Shown here: positions 26,370 to 35,302 of the stretch, in pieces
Position numbering within the stretch: position 1 is the first letter of the stretch
How the letters are laid out: each line of letters begins with the position of its first letter
NCBI GenBank assembly: GCA_021768625.1
Contig: JAETUM010000001.1
Location: 1-64,000, forward strand
Origin: Candidatus Stoquefichus sp.
GTDB taxonomy: Bacteria > Bacillota_I > Bacilli_A > Erysipelotrichales > Coprobacillaceae
Direction: 5' to 3'
DNA: 64,000 bases
Notes under the pieces: generated by a model
What the model was told of the DNA's origin: nothing
The model's database searches: none
What the model saw: only the letters and a program-made list of their open reading frames with translations
Translations under genes and position numbers: made by a program

Positions 26370-27434
26370 ATGGAAATTAGAATAGAAAGAGCTCAAACAC
26401 TTAAAGAAAAGCCAGATCAAAATAATCTAGGTTTTGGTAAGTATTTTACGGATCATATGTTTATGATTGATTGGGACGAAGGACAAGGATGGCATGATGC
26501 AAGAATTGTGCCATATGGTCCTATTGCTATGGACCCAGCTACAATGGTCTTACATTATGCTCAAGAAACATTTGAAGGATTAAAAGCTTATCGTAATCCA
26601 GATGGTGATATATTGTTATTTAGACCAGAAATGAATGCACGTCGTATGATTAATTCAAATAAACGTATTTGTATGGCAGAACTTCCAGAAGACATGTTCG
26701 TTGAAGCTGTAGAAGCTATTGTAAAATATGAACAAGATTGGATTCCAACTGCACCAGAAACTTCATTATATATCAGACCATTTATGTTTGCTTCTCAACC
26801 TGGAGTTGGTGTACATCCAGCAAATAGTTATACATTTTTAATTATTTTATCACCTGTAGGTGCTTATTATCCTGAAGGTGTTAATCCTGTAAAAATATGG
26901 GTTGAAGATGAATATGTAAGAGCTGTTAAAGGTGGAACAGGATTTACAAAATGTGGTGGAAATTATGCTGCAAGTATTGCTGCACAAGTCAAAGCTGAAC
27001 AAAATGGATATACTCAAGTTTTATGGTTAGATGGTGTTCATAGAAAATATGTTGAAGAAGTTGGAACTATGAATGTTATGTTCTTAATTAATGATACTGT
27101 TGTCACTGCTGCTCTTGAAGGATCTGTTTTACCAGGTGTTACAAGAGATTCAATTATTCATATTCTTAAAGACTGGGGTTACAAAGTAGAAGAACGTGAA
27201 CTTAGTATTGATGAATTAATGGAAGCTGGTCGTAATGGTTCATTAAAAGAAGCATGGGGTACAGGAACTGCTGCAGTTATTTCTCCAATTGGTGAATTAT
27301 GCTATAAAGGTGAGAAAATAGTTATTAATGACTTTAAAACTGGTGATGTTACTCAAAAATTATATGATACATTAACTGGTATTCAATGGGGTCGTTTGGA
27401 AGACAAATATCATTGGACAAAACTTGTAAAATAA
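26370..27434 (+). CDS. ilvE: Branched-chain amino acid aminotransferase
   Basis: A 354-residue PLP-dependent class IV aminotransferase that interconverts branched-chain amino acids and their 2-oxo acids. Seen are FEGLKAYR, IRPFMFAS, the GGTGFTKCGGNYAAS segment with the PLP Lys, EEVGTMNVMF and GTGTAAVISPIG near the phosphate-binding loop. The length and motif set match the eukaryote-like BCAT group common in Firmicutes. GGGGGATT precedes the ATG and its own terminator follows; it is monocistronic. Confidence 0.96.
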   Translation: MEIRIERAQTLKEKPDQNNLGFGKYFTDHMFMIDWDEGQGWHDARIVPYGPIAMDPATMVLHYAQETFEGLKAYRNPDGDILLFRPEMNARRMINSNKRICMAELPEDMFVEAVEAIVKYEQDWIPTAPETSLYIRPFMFASQPGVGVHPANSYTFLIILSPVGAYYPEGVNPVKIWVEDEYVRAVKGGTGFTKCGGNYAASIAAQVKAEQNGYTQVLWLDGVHRKYVEEVGTMNVMFLINDTVVTAALEGSVLPGVTRDSIIHILKDWGYKVEERELSIDELMEAGRNGSLKEAWGTGTAAVISPIGELCYKGEKIVINDFKTGDVTQKLYDTLTGIQWGRLEDKYHWTKLVK

Positions 27435-27460
27435 ATCGAAGATTATCTTCGATTTTTTTT
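27434..27460 (+). terminator. ilvE terminator
   Basis: AATCGAAG, loop ATTAT, CTTCGATT, then eight Ts on the plus strand, starting at the stop codon. Confidence 0.9.
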
Positions 27461-27462
27461 AC

Positions 27463-27486
27463 AAAAAAACATAACAAAAGTTATGT
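27463..27486 (-). terminator. Terminator of the minus-strand acetyltransferase gene
   Basis: On the minus strand ACATAAC, loop TTTT, GTTATGT, then a T run. It faces the ilvE terminator back to back. Confidence 0.85.
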
Positions 27487-27494
27487 CCTTCCCC

Positions 27495-28004
27495 CTATTC
27501 TTCCTTTATAAAAGCATACATTTTCATATCTAATACTTGATTGTTTTTGATAGCATTTTTATGTAAAACACCTTCTAAGTGAAAACCAGCTTTTTCTAAT
27601 ACTCGACATGATGCTAAATTGGATGCAAATGGTTCTGCAAATATTCTTATAATATCTGTGTTGTCAAAAATATATTGACAAGCTTTTTTAATAGCTTGAG
27701 TAGCAATACCACAATTCCAATGTTTCTCTCCAACATAATACCCTAATTCTGCAGTGTTTGAATGAATATTTTCACATCGAAAAACACCTATACTTCCAAC
27801 AACCTCATCATTAAAAGTTATAGCAAAAGCAAAAACCTTATTTAAATCAGATGATAACATTGAATGAATATATTCTTTTGCATCATCTTCAGTATATGGA
27901 TATGGTAATCCATCTCTTAGATTATCTAAAATCTTTTTATTATTTAATAATAAAGATAGCTTTTTTGCATCTTCCATTCTCCATTGCCTAATTTCACAAC
28001 ACAT
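27495..28004 (-). CDS. GNAT acetyltransferase (RimJ/RimL type)
   Basis: A 169-residue N-acetyltransferase. It has the family order: IRQWRMEDAKKLS at the start, VVGSIGVFRC, ELGYYVGEKHWNCGIATQAIK (acetyl-CoA loop, here GIATQA) and SCRVLEKAGFHLEGVL near the end. The RimJ/RimL group acetylates N-termini of proteins or small molecules; the acceptor is unknown. It overlaps no other gene and is followed closely upstream by a DUF1294 gene. Confidence 0.88.
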   Translation of the reverse strand: MCCEIRQWRMEDAKKLSLLLNNKKILDNLRDGLPYPYTEDDAKEYIHSMLSSDLNKVFAFAITFNDEVVGSIGVFRCENIHSNTAELGYYVGEKHWNCGIATQAIKKACQYIFDNTDIIRIFAEPFASNLASCRVLEKAGFHLEGVLHKNAIKNNQVLDMKMYAFIKEE

Positions 28005-28016
28005 TTTTCTTGCCTC

Positions 28017-28277
28017 CTATAAGTAAAAATATAAAAACAAAAAAATATGAATAATTAAAAATAGTGGTATCAATAAAACAAAATTCCAATGTTTTGTTTT
28101 ATGATGAAATACTATCATTGCTAGTAATGCTCCTATACTTCCACCAAATAATGCAACTATCAAAAGCGTTTGTTCAGATATTCTCCATTGACCTTTGATT
28201 GCTTTTCTTTTATCAAGTCCATATAAAGAAAATGTCAATATATTAAAAATAAAAAAGAAGAAAATTATTATTCTCAT
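28017..28277 (-). CDS. DUF1294 small membrane protein
   Basis: An 86-residue protein with two or three hydrophobic helices. The family marker YGLDKRKAIKGQWRISE lies after the first helix, followed by a Gly-rich GGSIGALLAMIVFHHKTKH segment. The family has no known function. It precedes the acetyltransferase gene by 12 bases. Confidence 0.85.
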   Translation of the reverse strand: MRIIIFFFFIFNILTFSLYGLDKRKAIKGQWRISEQTLLIVALFGGSIGALLAMIVFHHKTKHWNFVLLIPLFLIIHIFLFLYFYL

Positions 28278-28299
28278 AGTCTACTTCCTTTTTATATAT

Positions 28300-29427
28300 T
28301 TATTTGAAACTTTTTTCTGTAAGCCCGTCTTGAGCTAATAAATTTTCCAAAACAGTTACATCTGATGAGACATCCCACGCAGTATCTCTAAATAAGTTAT
28401 CCAATAATTTTTCAAATGCAAAATTAAGTGTATCAAGAGTATTTTCAATTTCTTTTTTAGAATTGATAATATTCTCTCCTTGAATAGGTTGTTGATCTAA
28501 TTCTTTATAAGCTTTCAGTAGTTTTATTGTTGTTGGAAGATAATATTTCATAAACTTACGAATATCTGGAATATTTTCTGGATGTTGTTCTATATACTGA
28601 AATATCTTTTGAACAATAAGCTCTATTCTAGAAATCTTTTGAGAGATCTCTAAACCAGGTATATGATTATTACATTGACGAATTTCTAAAATATACCTGT
28701 TCCCAGTTTCTAAAACTTCCTTAACATCATCTGATAATCCTTGATAATGTTGTTCTGGTTGTGGTTTTTGTATTGTTTTAAGATACTCATTATATGTTTC
28801 ATGTGTTACCATTAAACATTTCCCATCTTGATCAAGATGTCCTTCTACAAACCAACCTTTATTAATCATATTTTCTAAATCTTTTTTAACAAATTTAGAT
28901 GTTTTATGTACTTCATATGCTAATTGATCAACATTAGCATATGTTTTTCCACCCAATCCATGAATATATTTTTGAAATCTTTTTGTTTGGGAAAACATAC
29001 TTGTTCCTTTATACCCCAATAGCATAAACATAATAAATAACATTCCAAAAACAATAAGTAATGTTGTCATTGCTACATTTTTAACAACCAAAAGAGTCCC
29101 CAATAAAATCCCTAAAAATGCCAGAATGAACAATGCACCCATTCCATATCCTAAAGCAATAAAAATAATACCTAGAACTTGGGTCCTTGTTGTCCTTGCA
29201 AATAAATGCGTATCACTTTCTTTTTTTGTATATGATTGATATATATTGTCTTGACTTTGATTGATTTTCTCACCAGTTTTTTGGAATCCTTTTTCCATTT
29301 CTTTAACAGCAGTTGTCATTGCTGAAGTAATTGTTTGATTAAGCTTTTGAAAATCTTGAGATTCTACGGCATTTTGTACAATATCTCTAATGTTCTCTCC
29401 TAATATCTCCCAATTATTTTTTGTCAT
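28300..29427 (-). CDS. XpaC-like (5-bromo-4-chloroindolyl phosphate hydrolysis) protein
   Basis: A 375-residue protein with a charged N-terminus, two adjacent membrane helices (about 88-140) and a helical C-terminal domain. The XpaC family signature is the C-terminal part with KKDLENMINKGWF, MKYYLPTTIKLLKAYKEL and LENLLAQDG. The name comes from an old phenotype; the biochemical role is not established. The gene is the first of the trio with DUF1294 and the GNAT gene downstream. Confidence 0.8.
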   Translation of the reverse strand: MTKNNWEILGENIRDIVQNAVESQDFQKLNQTITSAMTTAVKEMEKGFQKTGEKINQSQDNIYQSYTKKESDTHLFARTTRTQVLGIIFIALGYGMGALFILAFLGILLGTLLVVKNVAMTTLLIVFGMLFIMFMLLGYKGTSMFSQTKRFQKYIHGLGGKTYANVDQLAYEVHKTSKFVKKDLENMINKGWFVEGHLDQDGKCLMVTHETYNEYLKTIQKPQPEQHYQGLSDDVKEVLETGNRYILEIRQCNNHIPGLEISQKISRIELIVQKIFQYIEQHPENIPDIRKFMKYYLPTTIKLLKAYKELDQQPIQGENIINSKKEIENTLDTLNFAFEKLLDNLFRDTAWDVSSDVTVLENLLAQDGLTEKSFK

Positions 29428-29521
29428 AGCATTCCCTCCTATACTGATGATTTCTTAGAAATTATATCAAAACTATACATGTATTACAAATAAAAAATAA
29501 GATAATACAATTTCTTATCTT

Positions 29522-30115
29522 TTATAAAAATAGTCTACATACTTTATATCCGATATATAAAAAAGTTTCTCGTTTTAAAAACTCTAATCGACTTTCTATA
29601 CTTATATATCTTGTTGTTGGTGTTGGGGATGAATAAGCTTCTATTTGATAATCTTTAGCCATTAACATACTTCTTTTCATATGTAAAGGATCACTGACTA
29701 AAATGGCACTTTGATAAGAGTAACGATCCATAATATCTTTTGCATATTTCAAATTCTCTTGAGTAATTGTAGATTTTTCTTCAATTAATATGTCTTCATA
29801 GGGTATTCCCTTGCTTTTCATATATTCTCTAGCAACATATGAATCAGAATGCTCATTCCCCTCTCCATAACCACCTGTTAAAATAATTTTTTTAGCATAG
29901 TTCCTTTGATATAACCATATTCCATGATTCAAACGTTCCTGAAATACGGGACTAACTTTATTATTGTAAGTACTTGCTCCAAGAACAATAATAACATCTG
30001 CATGATGTTTATTATCCACTTCCCCATAACTATAAATACTTACTCCATTTCCAACAATATATATAAATACCAAGAATATTATAAGCATTAAAATCTTAAA
30101 AAATTTTCTCTTCAT
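29522..30115 (-). CDS. YdcF/SanA-like DUF218 protein
   Basis: A 197-residue protein with one N-terminal membrane anchor and an extracellular DUF218 domain. Marks are ADVIIVLGAST, ERLNHGIWLYQ, IILTGGYGEGNEHSDSYV and the later KSTITQENLKYAKDIM, AILVSDPLHMKRS. Family members take part in envelope maintenance, for example SanA in vancomycin tolerance, but the reaction is unknown. It sits 10 bases downstream of the DUF3781 gene. Confidence 0.88.
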   Translation of the reverse strand: MKRKFFKILMLIIFLVFIYIVGNGVSIYSYGEVDNKHHADVIIVLGASTYNNKVSPVFQERLNHGIWLYQRNYAKKIILTGGYGEGNEHSDSYVAREYMKSKGIPYEDILIEEKSTITQENLKYAKDIMDRYSYQSAILVSDPLHMKRSMLMAKDYQIEAYSSPTPTTRYISIESRLEFLKRETFLYIGYKVCRLFL

Positions 30116-30125
30116 CTTATAAAAC

Positions 30126-30374
30126 CTATTTCATTAAATGTGCTGTAATAATTGTATAACTATATGAATTAATAGTTATTTTTATATGATCTATTTCACA
30201 ATAATAATTTTTCCCCTGTTTATAAATATAACAATTTTCATCTAAGACTTTCTTTTTACAATATTCTACAACATCTTCATAATCTATTTTTAAATTTTTC
30301 TTAATTCTATCTATTCCCATTTCTGTAGTATGTAATTTTTCTATATTTTCTAATAATACCTCTTTTGCCTCCAT
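30126..30374 (-). CDS. DUF3781 protein
   Basis: An 82-residue soluble protein. KLHTTEMGIDRIKKNL at about 14-29, VVEYCKKKV and the C-terminal INSYSYTIITAHLM are the family marks. DUF3781 has no known function. AAAGGAG precedes the start. Confidence 0.85.
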   Translation of the reverse strand: MEAKEVLLENIEKLHTTEMGIDRIKKNLKIDYEDVVEYCKKKVLDENCYIYKQGKNYYCEIDHIKITINSYSYTIITAHLMK

Positions 30375-30400
30375 ATATCATAACTCCTTTAAAATTTTAT

Positions 30401-30826
30401 TTATAACTCTACATCCTTAGATTTAAACTGACTATAATATCTTACTGAAAGAGAGGTAAATTTTATAACACAATAATCTGGATCTGTTCTTCCTTGAGAA
30501 TAATACATCTCATCTCCATCTTTCCATATCATATCTTTTGAATCTTGATCTTCCAATATCTCAACAATACCTTTTATCATAACCCCTCTATAAAATCTTC
30601 TATCACAAAAGTATAAGCAAGCTTTTGAATTATTTTTAAAAGATTCTACTTTTAATGATGAAGTATTCGTTGTTAAAAAAATTTCTTTAATTCCATTTCT
30701 TTTTCTTGGTTTTAACATAGCTTTTGTGTTAGGAAAGCCATCTTTATCTATAGAACTAATATAGCAAATACTTTGTTTATCTATTATATTTCCAATTGTT
30801 TTTTCTGCATCTCTCATTTTTTGCAC
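30401..30826 (-). CDS. Pyridoxamine 5'-phosphate oxidase-family protein
   Basis: A 141-residue split-barrel flavin-binding protein. Marks are CYISSIDKDGFPNTKAML (about 21-38), FLTTNTSSLKVE and ACLYFCD, then VMIKGIVEILED. This is the small general stress 26/pyridoxamine oxidase-like type that binds FMN or F420-like cofactors; the substrate is not evident. It is the upstream gene of the DUF3781 and DUF218 run. Confidence 0.85.
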   Translation of the reverse strand: MQKMRDAEKTIGNIIDKQSICYISSIDKDGFPNTKAMLKPRKRNGIKEIFLTTNTSSLKVESFKNNSKACLYFCDRRFYRGVMIKGIVEILEDQDSKDMIWKDGDEMYYSQGRTDPDYCVIKFTSLSVRYYSQFKSKDVEL

Positions 30827-30989
30827 TCCTTTATACTTAATCTTATTATATCATAAAAGCAATGTATACAAATAAAAAGATATATTTATAAAATCATTCA
30901 ATGATTCTGAGATGATAGATAATAAATACATATAAACAAACTCAATATATTTTATTCAAAATTTAAAAGATATCACATGAAATAAAATT

Positions 30990-31478
30990 ACTGCTACTGA
31001 TAGTATAAAACATAGCAATATGTGTTCCATATTAAAACTATTGAAATCATTTCAAAAAGCTTAAGAAAAGTCGTTGAAGGAATAGCAGAAGGTCGTGAAG
31101 AAGTAGCTTTAGAGTCATATATTGTTGGAATAGAATTTTTTATGTAGATTTAGGAATTGTTCATTCTATGATATATCCATTAGGAGCTTTATATGATACT
31201 TCACATAGTATTGCAGATGTTATTATTTTATCAACTGTACTACATCTACAACGAGAACAAAATGTAAAGATATTGCTGAAACACTGAGTATTGATACAGC
31301 AAGAATGGATCAAGATAGTTACAGAAAAGTTGTTATTAATGTAGTCAAGCAATTATCAAAAAATGTTGGCATTATAACTGATTGAAAAGATTGTGATTTC
31401 TTAAACTCTTCTGTTTATGTTAATACATATAGAGTTAGTAATCCAAGAGAAATAAACGTAGAGACTTGCTATGCAATT
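30990..31478 (+). pseudogene. Iron-containing alcohol dehydrogenase (FucO-like), decayed
   Basis: Fragments of one protein lie in several plus-strand frames: TIEIISKSLRKVVEG and ESYIVGIEF (31037-31140), then LGIVHSMIYPLGALYD and TSHSIADVIIL with the metal His (31150-31260), then IAETLSI and the C-terminal YRVSNPREINVE (31270-31460). Joining needs frameshifts near 31030, 31143 and 31258, plus a TGA at 31383. These match the C-terminal half of lactaldehyde reductase/propanediol oxidoreductase. The N-terminal half is gone. The remnant ends at the XRE regulator stop codon. Confidence 0.7.
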
Positions 31479-31483
31479 TTGTT

Positions 31484-31891
31484 TTATCCATCATTCTTAG
31501 AAAACTGTACAATTCCTAAGCAAGTAACTCCAATACCTAACATACTCATTGCTGAGTTTGTTTCAATTTCATTCATCAATGATAGAATAACTACAGCAAT
31601 TCCCATTGCTAATCCTACACCTTTTAATGTAAGATTCACAATTTCAGAAATCTTATTATTCTTCTCTTTTACTTTTTCATTTGACTTGACTTGTATAAGT
31701 TCATCAACAGTCATATTAAAAATTTCAGCAAGTCTAGGAATTGAACTTATATCTGGGAAAGATAAATCTCGTTCCCATTTGGATACAGCTTTGTCTGTAA
31801 CACCCATTTGCTCAGCTAGCTCAACTTGTGTCATTCCCTTTTCTTTATGTAATGTTGCAATCATATTTCCAAAAATTTGTTTTTTCATCAT
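31484..31891 (-). CDS. XRE-family transcriptional regulator with membrane helices
   Basis: A 135-residue protein with an N-terminal helix-turn-helix (MTQVELAEQMGVTDKAVSKWE, about 20-40, then PRLAEIF) and two hydrophobic segments near the C-terminus. Such proteins repress neighbouring genes in response to a membrane signal. GGAGTGATAT precedes the ATG. It lies 155 bases before the ABC module in the opposite gene order, but on the same strand and downstream of it, so its target is unclear. Confidence 0.8.
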   Translation of the reverse strand: MMKKQIFGNMIATLHKEKGMTQVELAEQMGVTDKAVSKWERDLSFPDISSIPRLAEIFNMTVDELIQVKSNEKVKEKNNKISEIVNLTLKGVGLAMGIAVVILSLMNEIETNSAMSMLGIGVTCLGIVQFSKNDG

Positions 31892-32000
31892 ATATCACTC
31901 CTTTGATTAGTCAATCACATAATAACATACCTTTCATTATATACTCAATCAACACCTAGTTTATTTTCCTCAACTTAAAGTTTATCAAAAGTTTAGTATG

Positions 32001-32042
32001 AAAAAACACTCAATTGATATTCAATTCTCATTGAGTGTTTTT
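32001..32042 (-). terminator. Terminator of the BceAB-like ABC genes
   Basis: AAACACTCAAT pairs with ATTGAGTGTTT around a 15-base loop, with T runs on both strands, four bases after the ATPase stop codon. Confidence 0.88.
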
Positions 32043-32045
32043 ATA

Positions 32046-32804
32046 CTACCAACCTAATTCCATAAGCCAGTTATTTAATATTCTCTCTCTATCCTTTTCC
32101 TGTACATCTAAAGGACTTTTATACTCCCCTTTTATATTACCATCAACAATATATAGAACTCTAGAACATTTGGCAGCCACTTTAGCATCATGAGTAACCA
32201 TCATAATTGTTGTTCCTTCTTCATTTAATTTTATCAATTCTTCCATAACTTCATGAGATGCAGCTCTATTCAATGCTCCTGTAGGCTCATCTGCAAATAA
32301 AACTTTAGGTTTATTGATCATGCTTCGACAAATACAAGCTCTTTGCAACTGTCCACCTGATACTTCATTAATATCATTATCTGCAACTTCAATAATCCCT
32401 AATTTTCTCATTAGTTCTTCTCCACGGTTGATTTTTTCTTTTTTACTTTCTGACGTTTTCTTACTCTCAATAGCTGGTAAAATAACATTATCTAAAATTG
32501 TTAGATTTTTCATCATATACATTTGTTGAAAAATAAATCCCATCTCGTTCAGACGAAGTTCAGCAAGTTCATTACTTTTTAACTTTGTAATATCCTTATT
32601 ATTAAACATAACTTTTCCACTAGTAACACTATCCATACCTGACACTGCATACAAAAGTGTAGATTTGCCTGATCCAGAAGGACCCATAATAGCTACCATC
32701 TCACCATTCTCTATTGAAAAGTTCACATTTTTTAATACATTATTTTGTCTTTTATTAATAACATATGTTTTACATAAATCTTTTACTTCTAATACTGCTG
32801 TCAT
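32046..32804 (-). CDS. BceA-like ABC transporter ATPase
   Basis: A 252-residue ATPase with Walker A GPSGSGKST, Q-loop FIFQQMYM, signature VSGGQLQRA, Walker B VLFADEPTGALN and THDAKVA. The ADEPTGALN and short length are typical of the MacB/BceA group that pairs with FtsX-like permeases. It follows the permease by 17 bases and completes a response regulator, kinase, permease, ATPase module. Such modules sense and detoxify cell-wall-active antimicrobial peptides such as bacitracin or lantibiotics. Confidence 0.9.
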   Translation of the reverse strand: MTAVLEVKDLCKTYVINKRQNNVLKNVNFSIENGEMVAIMGPSGSGKSTLLYAVSGMDSVTSGKVMFNNKDITKLKSNELAELRLNEMGFIFQQMYMMKNLTILDNVILPAIESKKTSESKKEKINRGEELMRKLGIIEVADNDINEVSGGQLQRACICRSMINKPKVLFADEPTGALNRAASHEVMEELIKLNEEGTTIMMVTHDAKVAAKCSRVLYIVDGNIKGEYKSPLDVQEKDRERILNNWLMELGW

Positions 32805-32821
32805 TTTCTAATCCTCCTTTT

Positions 32822-35188
32822 TTATTCAACATTAGTAGCATCACTACTCTTAATTGTCTTAGTATATATTGATGTCATCCATGCAACAAATACTGTCATA
32901 ATAAGTACAATACTTGGATACAGCAATAATATTTGCAACGGGTCAATATTATACTGAATATCTGTAGCTCCCATCATTGCAAAAATTGGGGTAATACAAA
33001 AATCTGTCATTGGAACAGACAAGATTGCAGCTATAGCTACTGCAATAAATGCTACCAACCCAAAACGATATACATGCCATTTCATAATCATACTATCTTT
33101 AAAGCCAATAGCTTTTAAAATTGCAATTTGACTCTTTTCATTAGCAATAAAACTTCTTTCCATTAATATTGTAACAAGTACAACAACTATAAGAGTTATT
33201 CCAAGAAGTAATATTTGTATACTTTCCAAAGCATCTACCACTCCTGTACAATCAATACAATATTCTGTAGCATTCATAACCTTATCATTATTGTATAATT
33301 TCTTAATTTTTTCTTTTCGTGTTTCAATCTCTTCTTGAGACGGATTATCAGTAAAGTCAATTTGATAAGACATTGCTGTAGAAATATTTCTAAAATCTGT
33401 AGGTGCATCTTCATGAAGTCGAATGACTTCACCTAGTAAATTCATAGTTTGAAAATATGCTGTTACCATACAATCCACATCTTTTTCACCATAATGAATT
33501 GTTATAGTATCACCAATTTTCGCTCCTGTTATTTCTGATATTTGTGGTGTAATAGCTACTTCATATTCATTCTGTGGAATAACACCATCTGTATACATAT
33601 AGTCTGTCATCCTTGTATTAAGTCCTTGTTGACAACTAAGAACATACTTATTTCCATTAAATGTCATTGGATATTTATACTGTAATTCTATGCATAGCTC
33701 TGCTGGCATTCCATCTGCCTCAAGTTCATTAGCCATCTTTTCTAATTGTTTCTTCATACCTTCTTTAGAACCAGTATTCATATAATTCATAACATCAGCA
33801 ACATCTGTTACATAAAGGTGACTTTCTTTTCCAAGAGTACTAATCAAATTTGGACTTTTCATAGTAGCAGTTGTATTAACCATAATTAATACAAATAATG
33901 TGCAAATCCCAAAAGAAAGCATAATGCTCATAAATCGTTTTGGGTGACTTAAAATATCATTGAGTGCCATAAAAAATGCATTATTAGCAGGACATTGATG
34001 AATACGCAAAACACTTTTATTTCTATATCTCTCTCCAGTTTGACCATTACGAATAGCATCCACTGGTGATGACTTTTTAACTTTATTAGTACAAAGATAT
34101 GCAAATAAAACAATAACACATACAACTAATACAGAACCTAATAAATTCATAAATATTGCATTATCATTACCTAAAACCATTTTCTTACTAGCAGAATCCA
34201 ATAATAAATGACCAAATGGAATACTTGCTAAAAAACCTATTGCAGATCCAATCACTGCCAAAGTAAGATATTTTATAATATATAGACTTCTAATCTTCAT
34301 ATTGGAAAGACCAATCGCTTTCATGACACCAATTTCACGAAACTCTTCCATAATCGTAAAAGTAATAGAAAACTTTAATACAACGAAGGATACAACAATT
34401 AAACAAACACTTAAAATAAGTACAATAAAGGCTAAAATCATATCCATGACATAACACATCTTAATTGTAGAACGTGTCCCATCAAAAGCAACATTTGAGA
34501 CATTTGTCATTGCAGATTTCATCGCTTGTAAATCATCTGTATCAATATAACAAATTTCACCTCTATAATGATCGTAAATCACTTCATTCTTAAATAACTT
34601 CTGCATATCTTTATCATTTAAAATAAATCTTGTATTTCCCATAAACTCAGAACCAAGCAATGCATCTTTAGCTGTACCATCTAAGATAAAAGACATCTTT
34701 AATCCACTGTGTTCAAAGCAGATAATATCCCCTTCCTTAAATCCATTTTCTTTCATAAATTCACCTGACACATAAACATGTCCAGGATCAATATTTGTAA
34801 TCTTCTTATTCTCTCTATCAAAAAAATTAATCACTGATGTTTTTATAGATTGGTAAATTGTACTATTTTTACATTTTACAGAAGATCCATCTTCTGTTGT
34901 GATATTATCTTGCGCTCCAAACACAACACATTCTTTACGATAATCTTTAATAGCAGTCTCTTGTTTTAGCATTTCATCTAGAGAACCAACTGCATTATCT
35001 CCCATAGTAATGATGATGAAATCACCTATATTGGCTTTATCTAAGTAGTAATCTGTTCCATTCATAATTGTTGCAACATTATTAATACCACTTGATACAA
35101 ACATAGTTGCCAATATAATAAATAAAAATAATATGACATTCATTGTCTTTTTTCTTTTAAGATCATTTTTTAAAATACGGAATATCAT
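32822..35188 (-). CDS. FtsX-like ABC permease (BceB-like)
   Basis: A large permease of about 788 residues when started at the ATG at 35188 (AAAGGAGC six bases upstream); an in-frame start 36 bases earlier is less well placed. It has an N-terminal helix, a large extracellular domain (about 50-245), three helices, a second extracellular region (about 440-645) and three helices with FtsX motifs EFREIGVMKAIGLS and KSQIAILKAIGFKDS. It forms the transporter with the ATPase just downstream. Confidence 0.88.
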   Translation of the reverse strand: MIFRILKNDLKRKKTMNVILFLFIILATMFVSSGINNVATIMNGTDYYLDKANIGDFIIITMGDNAVGSLDEMLKQETAIKDYRKECVVFGAQDNITTEDGSSVKCKNSTIYQSIKTSVINFFDRENKKITNIDPGHVYVSGEFMKENGFKEGDIICFEHSGLKMSFILDGTAKDALLGSEFMGNTRFILNDKDMQKLFKNEVIYDHYRGEICYIDTDDLQAMKSAMTNVSNVAFDGTRSTIKMCYVMDMILAFIVLILSVCLIVVSFVVLKFSITFTIMEEFREIGVMKAIGLSNMKIRSLYIIKYLTLAVIGSAIGFLASIPFGHLLLDSASKKMVLGNDNAIFMNLLGSVLVVCVIVLFAYLCTNKVKKSSPVDAIRNGQTGERYRNKSVLRIHQCPANNAFFMALNDILSHPKRFMSIMLSFGICTLFVLIMVNTTATMKSPNLISTLGKESHLYVTDVADVMNYMNTGSKEGMKKQLEKMANELEADGMPAELCIELQYKYPMTFNGNKYVLSCQQGLNTRMTDYMYTDGVIPQNEYEVAITPQISEITGAKIGDTITIHYGEKDVDCMVTAYFQTMNLLGEVIRLHEDAPTDFRNISTAMSYQIDFTDNPSQEEIETRKEKIKKLYNNDKVMNATEYCIDCTGVVDALESIQILLLGITLIVVVLVTILMERSFIANEKSQIAILKAIGFKDSMIMKWHVYRFGLVAFIAVAIAAILSVPMTDFCITPIFAMMGATDIQYNIDPLQILLLYPSIVLIMTVFVAWMTSIYTKTIKSSDATNVE

Positions 35189-35257
35189 GAATATGCTCCT
35201 TTCCTTTTCTTGTAAGTCCATCATACAAGAGAAATTATTAAATAATCCTTAAATACA

Positions 35258-35293
35258 AAAAAACTGTTAAAAATAATTGTATTTATAACAGTT
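35258..35293 (-). terminator. Weak terminator between sensor kinase and permease genes
   Basis: On the minus strand AACTGTTA pairs with TAACAGTT (8 bp, long AT loop) and is followed by seven Ts. It lies ten bases after the kinase stop, so transcription of the ABC genes may be partly separate from that of the two-component genes. Confidence 0.55.
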
Positions 35294-35302
35294 CCATTTC
35301 AT

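Noticed and set aside
31161-31352. A 63-codon minus-strand frame
   Set aside because: It is antisense to the alcohol dehydrogenase pseudogene, which shows clear family motifs on the plus strand.
31479-31910. A 143-codon plus-strand frame opposite the XRE regulator
   Set aside because: The minus strand carries a convincing helix-turn-helix gene with ribosome-binding site; the plus frame is its shadow and a run-on of the pseudogene.
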